Part shown: piece after piece, positions 14,480-22,079 of the stretch
How the letters are laid out: the number at the start of each line of letters is the position of its first letter
Position numbering within the stretch: position 1 is the first letter of the stretch
Assembly: GCA_037439425.1 (NCBI GenBank)
Contig: JBBIWA010000086.1
Span: 1 to 22,114 of the forward strand
Source: JBBIWA01 sp037439425
Lineage (GTDB): Bacteria; Acidobacteriota; Blastocatellia; RBC074
DNA length: 22,114 nucleotides
Direction of reading: 5' to 3'
Made by a program: the position numbers and the translations under genes
Notes under the pieces: model-generated
Seen by the model: the letters and a program-made list of their open reading frames with translations, nothing else
What the model was told of the DNA's origin: nothing
Database searches by the model: none

Positions 14480-16063
14480 TCACCTCATAAAGTCATCTGA
14501 AAAGAACCGCGACGGGCCAGAGGTGCTGAAGACGCTCTCGAAGATGCGATTGACTTCCTCGGTGTGCAGACGGTAGTCATTTAAGAACCGCTCCACGGCT
14601 GTGGTTTGATCGGCCGCTGTGTAACCTAGCCTGCGGGCGCACGCTCTCACTTCTTCTTCTCTGGTCGGGATCGAGTGGGTCTGAGCATCTTCGACCATCT
14701 GCAATTTGTTCTCCACATCCCGCAGGAAAAGATAGGCCTGCGAAAGCGCGCTGTGCTCTTGCTCGGAAATGAGCTTCTGCTCAAACAGCGCGCGCAAGGC
14801 CTTCAACGTGTTTCGCTGGCAGAGCTGCGGGAATTTCCGCCCGGAATAGACTTGAAGCGTCTGCACAATCAGCTCGATCTCCCGGATACCACCAAATCCC
14901 AACTTGACGTTGCGATGGCGCTGCTGGCGGAGAGAGACCTGCCGATCGATACGTCTCTTCATACGCCTCACCTCTTCCAGCGCCTTGAGGTCGAACGGCT
15001 GGTCATAAATAAATGGACGTACCATTTCGAGAAACCTCTTGCCCAGTCGCCGGTCTCCGGCCACAGGCCAGGCCTTGAGCAAGGCTAACCGCTCCCAGGT
15101 CTCTCCGCGCGCTTGATAGTAGCGTTGGAACTCATCCAGAGAATAGGCAATATTGCCTGACCGCCCTTCCGGGCGGAGCCGCAAATCAACGCGATAAACA
15201 TATCCTTCGCTAGTGACCTCGCTCAAAGCTGCCGTGATCTTTTGCGAAAGACGGCGAAAATACTCAGCGCTCGAAACTCCCCCATCTCGCGCTGCCGCAG
15301 CTTCTGCCTCTGAGGCGTAAAGGTAGAGGAGGTCTACATCCGAGCTGAAGTTGAGTTCACCGCCGCCCAGCTTTCCCATGCCCAGAACAGTAAAGCCCGC
15401 AGGCGGCGACTTAATCCCCAATTCGCGGCACAGGGCAGAGGAGCAGATTCGGTAAGCTGCCGAGATCAGCACCTCAGCCAGCGTTGAGAGCGAAGTGATC
15501 GTCTCTTCGACTGAGGCCAGCCTGAGCAGGTCCCGCACGCCGATAAGCAGCATCTCCTTGCGCTTGAAAGTGCGCAGGAAATCTAATCTCTTCTCCTCGG
15601 CCAGAGGTTTGAGAGCGCGTTGAAGCTCGCCTTCCAGCTCGCGCTTCTTCCGCCGCTGAGCGAGAATCTGGGGATCGGTCACCCAGTAGAGATAAAGCGG
15701 GTCTCTGATCAAAATCTCGGCCATGTAGGGGCTACCGCCAAAAGTCTTGGCCAGAATCTCCAGCGAGCGGGGTGATTCTTTGAGATAAGAGAGAAGATGA
15801 ATTTTGTTGACGGCCGCGCGAGTGAAGCGCTCAAAATAGTTGAGAGCCTGATCGGGATCGGCTGAAGCGGCCAGACAAGATAACAGCTCCTCAATGATCT
15901 CCGCCAGAAGCTGCCTCGCCGCCGGGTCATCAGCTATCGCTTGCAGATTGGCATCAGCCTTGGCAATCTCCTTAAATCCATACGGGCCGAGCAAAACAGC
16001 TACCTGCTGAGGATCCAGCCGGGGAGCGAGAAGTAGGTCCTTTATATTCAGGGGTGCTATCAT
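14480..16063 (-). CDS. glnE: GlnE-type nucleotidyltransferase, adenylyl-removase-like half
   Basis: Resembles the N-terminal (deadenylylating) half of glutamine-synthetase adenylyltransferase. Helical N region LEILAKTFGGSPYMAEILIR, then the nucleotidyltransferase loop GMGKLGGGELNFSSDVDLLY with Asp242 and Asp244, the third-acid strand YRVDLRLRPEGRSGN (Asp293), YYQARGETWERLALLKAW, and NVKLGFGGIREIELIVQ near 386-401, the form typical of the removase half. It ends at 527 residues after the helical GlnE tail, where a textbook GlnE (about 950) would continue into its second transferase domain. That second half is encoded divergently next door. ATG at 16063, weak ribosome site. Both catalytic aspartates are intact, so activity is plausible. 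Confidence 0.85.
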   Translation of the reverse strand: MIAPLNIKDLLLAPRLDPQQVAVLLGPYGFKEIAKADANLQAIADDPAARQLLAEIIEELLSCLAASADPDQALNYFERFTRAAVNKIHLLSYLKESPRSLEILAKTFGGSPYMAEILIRDPLYLYWVTDPQILAQRRKKRELEGELQRALKPLAEEKRLDFLRTFKRKEMLLIGVRDLLRLASVEETITSLSTLAEVLISAAYRICSSALCRELGIKSPPAGFTVLGMGKLGGGELNFSSDVDLLYLYASEAEAAAARDGGVSSAEYFRRLSQKITAALSEVTSEGYVYRVDLRLRPEGRSGNIAYSLDEFQRYYQARGETWERLALLKAWPVAGDRRLGKRFLEMVRPFIYDQPFDLKALEEVRRMKRRIDRQVSLRQQRHRNVKLGFGGIREIELIVQTLQVYSGRKFPQLCQRNTLKALRALFEQKLISEQEHSALSQAYLFLRDVENKLQMVEDAQTHSIPTREEEVRACARRLGYTAADQTTAVERFLNDYRLHTEEVNRIFESVFSTSGPSRFFSDDFMR

Positions 16064-16167
16064 CTCTGATAAGATTAAGCTCTGCTGCCGGCAATCGTTC
16101 TGGCAAGGGAAAGGTTAACCAACTTGCCTGCTCCAGCGCAAACGTCACGGCACGGGTGAAAGCCGAG
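16064..16167. promoter_or_regulatory. Shared divergent promoter region of the two GlnE-type genes
   Basis: 104 bp between the two preferred start codons must hold both promoters, which makes joint control likely. No convincing -35/-10 pair was found on either strand. If the GTG at 16054 were used for the right-hand gene, the two coding regions would overlap head to head. Confidence 0.4.
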
Positions 16168-18435
16168 ATGAGAGCGGAATTGAAAAAAACCATCGAGTCG
16201 CTCTGTCCAGAGGTGAGCTCAGAAATCATTCAGGATTTTTTCGCTCGCATGGATGAAGACTACTTCGCGCTCTATTCTCCTGAAGAGGTTTGTACTCATC
16301 TCAGAATGTCTGGTGCGCTCGACCTGGAGCACCCGGTGCGATGCAAGATTACTCCACGCAGCGAAGGCAGCTTTGACATCATCATTGTCGGATTTGACTA
16401 CCTCTCAGAGTTCTCTATCTTCTGCGGCCTGCTCTCCGCTTTCGGCTTCGACATTCGCGCTGGCAATATCTATTCGTTTGCCTGGCAGGCGCCCACACGG
16501 CCCCAGGCGCGTCGCCGCGCCAAAGCCTCGTCCAGACCAGCTCCGAGAAAGATCGTGGATGTCTTCAACGTCCGCCTCAAATCAGGAGAGAGATTCGATA
16601 CTGCCAGACAGAGCGAGTTTGAACGCGAGCTGCAAACGCTGATTCGCCTCTTAGCCGCCGGCGCGTTTCAGGAAGCCAGAGAGCGACTCAACCGCTATAT
16701 GATCGAGCGGCTTGAAAAAGCCAATGAGCCGCTCAGTGGTCTGCTGCATCCGGTCGAAGTTCGCTTCGATAATCACATCTCACCCGATTGGACAGTGATG
16801 GATGTCCACTCGCAAGATTCTCCGGCTTTCCTCTATGCCTTCTCGAATGCCCTCGCCATGCGTGGCATTTACATCCACAAGGTCAGAATCCAGAGTGTAG
16901 GCCAGGAAGTCCAGGACCAGTTCTTCATCTCCGACCGATGGGGACGTAAGATCGAAGATGAGCGGGAGCAGAAGGCGCTGGAAATGGCAGTGGTGCTGAT
17001 CAAGCGCTTCACCCACTCTCTTTTTTCAGCGCCCGATCCCGCCAAAGCCATGCGCCATTTCGACCAGCTTTTGGACAAGGTCCTGGAAGAGCAGACCCCG
17101 CAGATCTCCTTCTTCGCCAGCGGAGAAGGGATGAATCTACTGGCTCATCTGCTGGGCAGTAGCGATTTTCTGTGGGAAGATTTCTTGCGCCTCCATTTCA
17201 AGGACCTCCTGCCCGTTTTGGAAGATTTCGCCCGAACGGATTTGAAGCCGGGCAAAGAGCAGTGGCGTCAAGCACTCGCCACGCAACTGGCTCAGGCCAT
17301 TACCTACGCAGAGCGGAAGCGAATCCTCAACGACTTCAAAGACCGTCAGGTCTTCTTGATTGACGTCAAACATCTACTGGAGCCACAGGTCACGCTCATA
17401 GACTTCTCTCACGCGCTGACCGAGCTGGCGGAGCTGGTGCTGGAGGAAGCTTACCGTATCTGCCATCACCATCTGGCTGAGCAATACGGCCAGCCGCAGC
17501 AGTCCAACGGAGCTACCTGCCCATTGGCGATTTGCGGTCTGGGTAAGTTCGGCGGGCGAGAGATGGGTTACGCTTCCGACCTCGAAGTGTTGTTCATCTA
17601 CGGCGGGCCAGGACAGACGCAAGGCCCACAGCCAATCGACAACGGCCTCTACTTCGAGCTGCTGGTCCAACAACTGATCGAGTTCATCGAGGCACGCGAG
17701 CGCGGCATTTTTCATCTCGATCTCAGGCTCAGACCCTATGGAAAGGCCGGCCCCTTGGCCAGCCCCTTCGAGCAAGTGATGAGCTATTACAGCGATCAGG
17801 GTGAAGCAGACCCTTTTGAAAGGCAGGCGCTCATCAAATTGCGCTGGGTGGCAGGAGATGAAACGCTGGGCCGGATGATGGAAGCTCACCGGGATCGCTT
17901 CACCTACAGCGGCCGCGCCTGGGACCTGAAAACCGCCCTGCATCTTCGGCAGCGCCAGGTGCGCGAGCTGGTCGAGCCAGGCAAGATCAATGTGAAATAC
18001 AGCCCCGGTGGGATCATAGATGTCGAGTATGCGGCCCAGTATCTTCAGCTCATGCACGGGAAGGAGCATCCGGAGCTGAGAACCACCAGCACCTTGGAGG
18101 CCTTAGACCGGCTTTGCCAACTACGCCTCATCTCCGAAAAAGAGCATGCCGAGCTGCAGCAGGGATATCTTTTCTTGAGAAACTTGATCGATGCGCTCAG
18201 GATCGTGCGCGGCAATGCGCGCGACCTGATTCTGCCAGAGGTCACCTCAGCAGAATTTAAAGCTCTCGCCCGGAGATTGAACTATCGAGAGCGGGATTGG
18301 GAGAAAGGCGCCCGGCGATTGGCTGAAGAGATTCGGGACTGCATGAACAGAGTGCACTCTTTCTACCTCGCCCGGTTCAACCAAGCTCTCTCTTTGTCGC
18401 ACGCCGGTTCTCAGCCTGAGCCAACGCCTCTTTAG
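16168..18435 (+). CDS. glnE: ACT-ACT-GlnE fusion: adenylyltransferase-like half with GlnD-like sensor domains
   Basis: Numbered from ATG 16168 (755 residues). N-terminal helical segment, then a first ACT-like unit at about 69-107 (FDIIIVGFDYLSEFSIFCGL, SAFGFDIRAGNIYSF). Next come a basic linker, IVDVFNVRL, and a second ACT at about 196-262 (VEVRFDNHISPDWTVMDVHS, AFSNALAMRGIYIHKVRIQS, QDQFFISDRWGRKI) that looks like the C-terminal ACT repeat of PII uridylyltransferase GlnD. From about 310 on it is GlnE-like: GLGKFGGREMGYASDLEVLF, HLDLRLRPYGKAGPLASPFE, INVKYSPGGIIDVEYAAQYL, the form typical of the adenylylating half. The metal motif DxD reads Asp471-x-Glu473. An open frame extends to GTG 16054, but that start lacks a ribosome site and would overlap the other gene. 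The fusion suggests direct glutamine or amino-acid sensing. That is inference. Confidence 0.82.
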   Translation: MRAELKKTIESLCPEVSSEIIQDFFARMDEDYFALYSPEEVCTHLRMSGALDLEHPVRCKITPRSEGSFDIIIVGFDYLSEFSIFCGLLSAFGFDIRAGNIYSFAWQAPTRPQARRRAKASSRPAPRKIVDVFNVRLKSGERFDTARQSEFERELQTLIRLLAAGAFQEARERLNRYMIERLEKANEPLSGLLHPVEVRFDNHISPDWTVMDVHSQDSPAFLYAFSNALAMRGIYIHKVRIQSVGQEVQDQFFISDRWGRKIEDEREQKALEMAVVLIKRFTHSLFSAPDPAKAMRHFDQLLDKVLEEQTPQISFFASGEGMNLLAHLLGSSDFLWEDFLRLHFKDLLPVLEDFARTDLKPGKEQWRQALATQLAQAITYAERKRILNDFKDRQVFLIDVKHLLEPQVTLIDFSHALTELAELVLEEAYRICHHHLAEQYGQPQQSNGATCPLAICGLGKFGGREMGYASDLEVLFIYGGPGQTQGPQPIDNGLYFELLVQQLIEFIEARERGIFHLDLRLRPYGKAGPLASPFEQVMSYYSDQGEADPFERQALIKLRWVAGDETLGRMMEAHRDRFTYSGRAWDLKTALHLRQRQVRELVEPGKINVKYSPGGIIDVEYAAQYLQLMHGKEHPELRTTSTLEALDRLCQLRLISEKEHAELQQGYLFLRNLIDALRIVRGNARDLILPEVTSAEFKALARRLNYRERDWEKGARRLAEEIRDCMNRVHSFYLARFNQALSLSHAGSQPEPTPL

Positions 18436-18608
18436 ATCGCCCCAGCTTGCAGTTCTCCAGTAATTCCCCTTAGCCGGATATAGCTGTAAATAGTTAAATG
18501 AGCCAAAAGAGTCTCTTTGCTTGACCCGGTAGAGGTTCTGATACGCAGATGCGAGAGAGCTTCGACAGGGCGCTGCGCCTGCAGAGGTGACATTTTGCCG
18601 CAAAGAGG

Positions 18609-18759
18609 CCACGGCGCAAGGCCGTGGCATCTCAAAATGATCCTGCCCGTGTGCGTAGCCGCAAACGTGAAACTCCACGGCGCAAGGCCGTGGCATCTCA
18701 AAATGATCCTGCCCGTGTGTGTAGCCAGAAACGTGAAACTCCACGGCACAAGGCCGTGG
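18609..18759. repeat. 66-bp tandem repeat, each unit with a CCACGGC hairpin
   Basis: The hairpin CCACGGC-loop-GCCGTGG starts at 18609, 18675 and 18741, exactly 66 bases apart. Between hairpins the unit reads CATCTCAAAATGATCCTGCC, CGTGTG, GTAGCC and AAACGTGAAACT, nearly identical in the two full units; the third diverges after its hairpin. The unit occurs inverted at 4101-4119 with part of its flank. Confidence 0.85.
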
Positions 18760-18829
18760 CCTCTTGAAGTGGGCGATACAATTCAGGCGCCGCTTTGTCG
18801 AGCGCCAGTCGACACAAGTTCGACCTTCC

Positions 18830-18946
18830 CGCAACGCAGAAGGTAAGCTGATCTATCACAACTCGTGGCTGACGGACTTTGAAGTGACCCGAGAGAACGC
18901 AGCTCAGATCATCGGGCCTCCACGCTCTCGAATCGAGAAGCCTTGA
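18830..18946 (+). pseudogene. Decayed transposase fragment, second copy
   Basis: Encodes RNAEGKLIYHNSWLTDFEV, ENAAQII and PRSRIEKP, then a stop. It shares with the copy at 3740-3957 the loss of the WK residues of RWKIE, so the copies descend from an already damaged element. The downstream EHNxGH-coding part is deleted, but the following noncoding bases (GCAGCATTGTGGTTGTGG and after) match again. Confidence 0.6.
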
Positions 18947-19400
18947 TCGTCGTGGCGGGCTCTCGCAGCATTGTGGTTGTGGTATTTGAGCAAAGAAGGT
19001 AACAGTTCTTAATCAGGCGACGCTCCACTCCGCAGCGAGGGGAGAGAGATGGCGACGAAGCGGCCCACGTTTCAATCAGCAGTACCAGAGCCCACTCGCT
19101 GGCAACCAAGCCTCCTCGAAGCTGGGGCGGCGACCGTTTGCTGCCGCTACTATCTAAGATATTCCGTGATCAGTGCGCCATCTGACTCAGTGAGGCACCT
19201 GCGGCGGCACACTCGGGGCCCCTCGTTTCGGGCTGAGCGGGAACTGCTGAGATTTTCGGGATAATATTGCGAGCCGGTAGTGGTTTGTGTTACTGAGCCT
19301 AAGACGAGCAACGGGGTCTGGAAGACTATGATCCAACCGGTCTGCGCCTGCTCCCCCCGGCATTGTTGAGTGATGATTTAGCCGGGATATTAGCCGAGTT

Positions 19401-19422
19401 GCAGCAAGCTCGGGCTTGCTGC
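19401..19422. repeat. Perfect 9-bp hairpin upstream of the membrane-protein gene
   Basis: GCAGCAAGC (19401-19409), TCGG loop, GCTTGCTGC (19414-19422). No T tract follows, so it is not a standard terminator. It lies 74 bases before the ATG at 19496 and could be in its leader. Confidence 0.45.
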
Positions 19423-19495
19423 CGAACACGCTGCTTTCATTGAGCGATTGTCAGCACTCATTCAGCCTAAAGAGTCACTACCAAAAGGATGAATC

Positions 19496-19996
19496 ATGAG
19501 CCTGAAACGCTTCTCGAGCTTCGCGCTCAAAGTCGCAGTGGCACACGTCGTCTCCTACTTCATCGCTGGCGCTCTGGCCTATCAATTCCTGACCAAACAA
19601 TTTTATGAAGGCCCGGCCCCGATATTTGCGACCTTCATGCGCACTCCTGCTGAACCAGAGCTATGGCGACACGCGATGATTTGGTTTATCCCTGGCCAGA
19701 TTCTGCGCGGTTTGCTTATCGCGGTTGCGCTGTTTCCGTTTTTCGACACGCTCAAGGGCTGGGCTTTCCCCAAGCGGATGCTATCAATTTCAGGCCTGTA
19801 TCTCGTGCTCGGGTTTTGGGCGACCGCAGTGGCCGCGCCGGGAACTATCGAGGGGATGATCTATCTGCGCCCCGAGATCACGCTCCGCGCTCATTTGATG
19901 GTTCAACCAGAAATCATTGTGCAGGGGCTGGCGATGAGCGCTTGGCTGGCGAAGTGGATGGCTCCCCAAGCGCAATCCGATGAGAAGGCGTGCTGA
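19496..19996 (+). CDS. Small integral membrane protein of unknown function
   Basis: 166 residues with about four hydrophobic spans: near 11-32 (VAVAHVVSYFIAGALAYQFL), 60-82 (WFIPGQILRGLLIAVALFPF), 95-115 (SISGLYLVLGFWATAVAAPG) and 138-156 (VQGLAMSAWLAKWM). The first span is preceded by a short basic N terminus, suggesting the N terminus is inside. Start supported by AAAAGGA 6 bases before the ATG. No catalytic motif and no family I recognise. It is followed after 116 bp by the acyl-CoA synthetase on the same strand; co-transcription is possible but not shown. Confidence 0.75.
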   Translation: MSLKRFSSFALKVAVAHVVSYFIAGALAYQFLTKQFYEGPAPIFATFMRTPAEPELWRHAMIWFIPGQILRGLLIAVALFPFFDTLKGWAFPKRMLSISGLYLVLGFWATAVAAPGTIEGMIYLRPEITLRAHLMVQPEIIVQGLAMSAWLAKWMAPQAQSDEKAC

Positions 19997-20112
19997 GAGC
20001 CTTGCTTCTTCTCATCCGATCTCCTACCCTTTGCTCGTTCGGTTTTATCGCCAGGCAAGAGTCAGAAAGAACAGACGACCTGGCTTAGAGTTCCCTTCCC
20101 CGGAGGTTAAGG

Positions 20113-21672
20113 ATGTTGCTCGATCGAGTGCTCAAACGTGCTGCTCGTTATTATCCGCAAAACGTCGCGGCGATCTGCCAGGGTCAGCGGCGCAGTTACG
20201 CCGAACTGAAAGCGCGAGCGGGTAAGCTGGCCAGCGGGTTGAAAAGACTCGGCCTCAAACCGGGCGACCGGGTAGCGTTTCTGATGCTCAATTGCCATCG
20301 GTTCCTGGAAGTGGTCTTTGCCTGCTTTGAAATGGGCGCGGTCATCGTCCCACTGAATACGCGCCTAACGGCTGATGAAGTGACTTTCATTATCAACGAT
20401 GCTGAGTGCACGGCCCTGATCACTGATGAAACGCTGCAACCACTGGTAGCTTCTTTTCGCGAGCAAGTGGCAGGGGTGCGGTATTTCATAGCGATGGGCG
20501 GCACCGAAGGCTTCATCAACTACGAAGATGTGTTTGATCCGGAGCTACCACCCCCCATACCACTGGAAGTATCTGAAGACGAACTGGTGGGTCTGTTCTA
20601 CACCAGCGGCACCACTGGCTTGCCGAAGGGCGTGATGCTCAGTCACCGCAACCTGTGGATGAATGCGATGCATACACTGGCCATTCGCCCAATGGAAGAG
20701 AACGCCATCTTTCTGCACGTCGCGCCGATGTTTCACCTGGCCGATTTCCCGGCCATTATCAATGTCACACTCAATGGCGGCGCGCATGCGATACTGAGCA
20801 AGTTCGATCCCAAAGCCGTGCTGGAGACCATCGAGCGCGAGCGCGTGACCAGCACCATGATGGTGCCGACGATGATTAATTTCCTGATCAGCCATCCCGA
20901 CGTGGGTAAGCATGACTTGAGCAGCCTCCAGCGGCTGACCTACGGCGCATCGCCGATGCCGGTGGATGTGCTCAAGCGAGCGATGAAGACGCTTCCCAAT
21001 TGCGAATTTGGCCAGGGCTATGGGCAGAGCGAATCGAGCCCCTTGTTGACCGTCTTGCTACACGAAGACCACATCACGGAAGGCCCCCAACACCTGACAC
21101 GCCGTCTGGCTTCCTGTGGCCGTCCTGTCATCGGTGTCGAGGTCGAAGTGGTTGATGAAAACGATCAGGTAGTCAAGCCGGGACAGGTGGGCGAGATCAT
21201 TGCGCGCGGCCCGAACGTGATGCTTGGCTACTGGAAACGGCCTGAGGAGACTGCTGCTGCGCTGCGTGGCGGCTGGCTGCGCACCGGAGATATGGCGACG
21301 GTAGACGAGGACGGCTACATCTACATTGTGGATCGCAAGAAAGACATGATTATTACGGGTGGCGAGAACGTTTATTCGACCGAGGTCGAGAACGTGATCT
21401 ACACGCACAAAGCAGTGCGCGAAGCAGCCGTCATCGGCGTGCCCGATCAAAAGTGGGGTGAAGCGGTCAAAGCGATCGTGACGGTGAAACCAGGCGCGAG
21501 CCTGACCGAGCAAGAGTTGATTGATTATTGCGCGGCGCGGCTGGCCAATTACAAAGTGCCCAAGTCGGTCGAAATCGTCGCTGGCGAATTACCCAAGAGC
21601 GGGACTGGCAAGATTCTGAAGAAGGAACTACGCGAGAAGTATTGGCAGGGCTATGACCGGCGCGTGCATTGA
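20113..21672 (+). CDS. AMP-forming acyl-CoA synthetase (fatty-acid-CoA-ligase-like)
   Basis: ANL-superfamily enzyme that activates a carboxylic acid to an acyl-AMP and transfers it to CoA; probably a medium- or long-chain fatty acid, acting in the cytoplasm or at the membrane. All core motifs are present: phosphate loop YTSGTTGLPKG (163-173), the adenine-region YGQSESSP (303-310), GWLRTGDMATVDEDGYIYIV (387-406), the hinge DRKKDMIITGGENVY (407-421) and the catalytic lysine in LPKSGTGKILKK (Lys500). At 519 residues it is complete. The start has GGAGG 6 bases before the ATG. Chain-length specificity cannot be told from sequence alone, so no gene symbol is given. No other beta-oxidation genes lie in the window. 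Confidence 0.9.
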   Translation: MLLDRVLKRAARYYPQNVAAICQGQRRSYAELKARAGKLASGLKRLGLKPGDRVAFLMLNCHRFLEVVFACFEMGAVIVPLNTRLTADEVTFIINDAECTALITDETLQPLVASFREQVAGVRYFIAMGGTEGFINYEDVFDPELPPPIPLEVSEDELVGLFYTSGTTGLPKGVMLSHRNLWMNAMHTLAIRPMEENAIFLHVAPMFHLADFPAIINVTLNGGAHAILSKFDPKAVLETIERERVTSTMMVPTMINFLISHPDVGKHDLSSLQRLTYGASPMPVDVLKRAMKTLPNCEFGQGYGQSESSPLLTVLLHEDHITEGPQHLTRRLASCGRPVIGVEVEVVDENDQVVKPGQVGEIIARGPNVMLGYWKRPEETAAALRGGWLRTGDMATVDEDGYIYIVDRKKDMIITGGENVYSTEVENVIYTHKAVREAAVIGVPDQKWGEAVKAIVTVKPGASLTEQELIDYCAARLANYKVPKSVEIVAGELPKSGTGKILKKELREKYWQGYDRRVH

Positions 21673-21862
21673 GATGAACAACCGACCCAGGGGAGTGGAG
21701 AAACCAAACATCGGGCTCTGGGGTGCAAACTACAGGTACGACGCTGCATTGACGCATCAGCTCGTGCACGCGGACGACAGCAGCAACGCAGACCTATCAG
21801 ATTGGGTCACAAACCATCAGCCCGCACAGGGGGGCAATAGCATATAGCCTGGGGTGACTTGT

Positions 21863-21895
21863 GGATTGCGAATTGCGAATTGCGAATTGCGGATT
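21863..21895. repeat. Heptanucleotide tract in unit 1
   Basis: Four consecutive 7-base units, mainly ATTGCGA. In the otherwise very similar unit 2 the same position carries ATTTCGG units, so the tract has changed independently of its flanks. Confidence 0.75.
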
Positions 21896-22045
21896 GGCCA
21901 ACAGGGCGACAGCTTGCTGTGAGCGGTTGGGTTCTTTTTTCAGCCCGCGCACGCGGGCAACAGCAGCAACGGAGGCCCATCAAATTGGATCGCAAACCAT
22001 CAGCCCGCGCAGGCGGGCAATAGCATAGAGCCTGGGGTGACTTGT

Positions 22046-22079
22046 GGATTGCGGATTTCGGATTTCGGATTTCGGATTT
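22046..22079. repeat. Heptanucleotide tract in unit 2
   Basis: GGATTGC followed by four ATTTCGG-type 7-base units, in the same place in the 183-bp unit as the ATTGCGA tract of unit 1. Confidence 0.75.

Larger units (their letters stand above)
18469..19060 (+). repeat. Right arm of the long diverged inverted repeat
   Basis: Runs from CTTAGCCGGATA (18469-18480) to ATGGCGACGAAG (19049-19060) and matches 5015-3529 of the minus strand block by block. Around the transposase remnant most bases agree over more than 100 positions; elsewhere insertions separate matching blocks. It is shorter than the left arm, partly through a deletion after IEKP that removes the HNYGH-coding part. Confidence 0.8.
18436..19495. 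other. 1.06-kb gene-poor region
   Basis: 18469-19060 is the right arm of the long inverted repeat, with a 66-bp tandem array and a transposase remnant. 19061-19495 carries a hairpin at 19401-19422 and otherwise nothing I can name. An open frame from ATG 19049 (MATKRPTFQSAVPEPTRW) begins inside the repeat arm and has a purine-rich site before it, but soon loses coding character. Confidence 0.6.

Noticed and set aside
14406..14560. Short frame MAAAINRQDLAQRAAANGVV running into the glnE-type gene
   Set aside because: Most of it is antisense to a secure coding region and no ribosome site precedes it.
17374..18069. 231-residue open frame on the minus strand inside the ACT-GlnE gene
   Set aside because: Fully opposite a well-supported coding region and without any family character.
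18247..18834. 195-residue minus-strand frame with internal repeats (HGLAPW / MPRPCAVEFHV type)
   Set aside because: The repetition is only the translation of the 66-bp DNA tandem repeat; the frame also overlaps the end of the glnE-type gene. No ribosome site.
3529..19060. Composite transposon bounded by the two inverted arms
   Set aside because: The interior holds housekeeping-type genes (waaF, glnE-type), the arms contain only dead transposase fragments, and no target duplication is visible.
19049..19264. Frame starting MATKRPTFQSAVPEPTRW with a purine-rich site upstream
   Set aside because: The first codons belong to the repeat arm, and the rest (many Cys, Arg, Tyr, no pattern) lacks coding character.
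21930..21958. GCCCGC..GCGGGC hairpin next to a T6 run, considered as a terminator of the acyl-CoA synthetase gene
   Set aside because: The T run precedes the hairpin on the plus strand and reads as A on the minus strand after it, so it fits neither direction.
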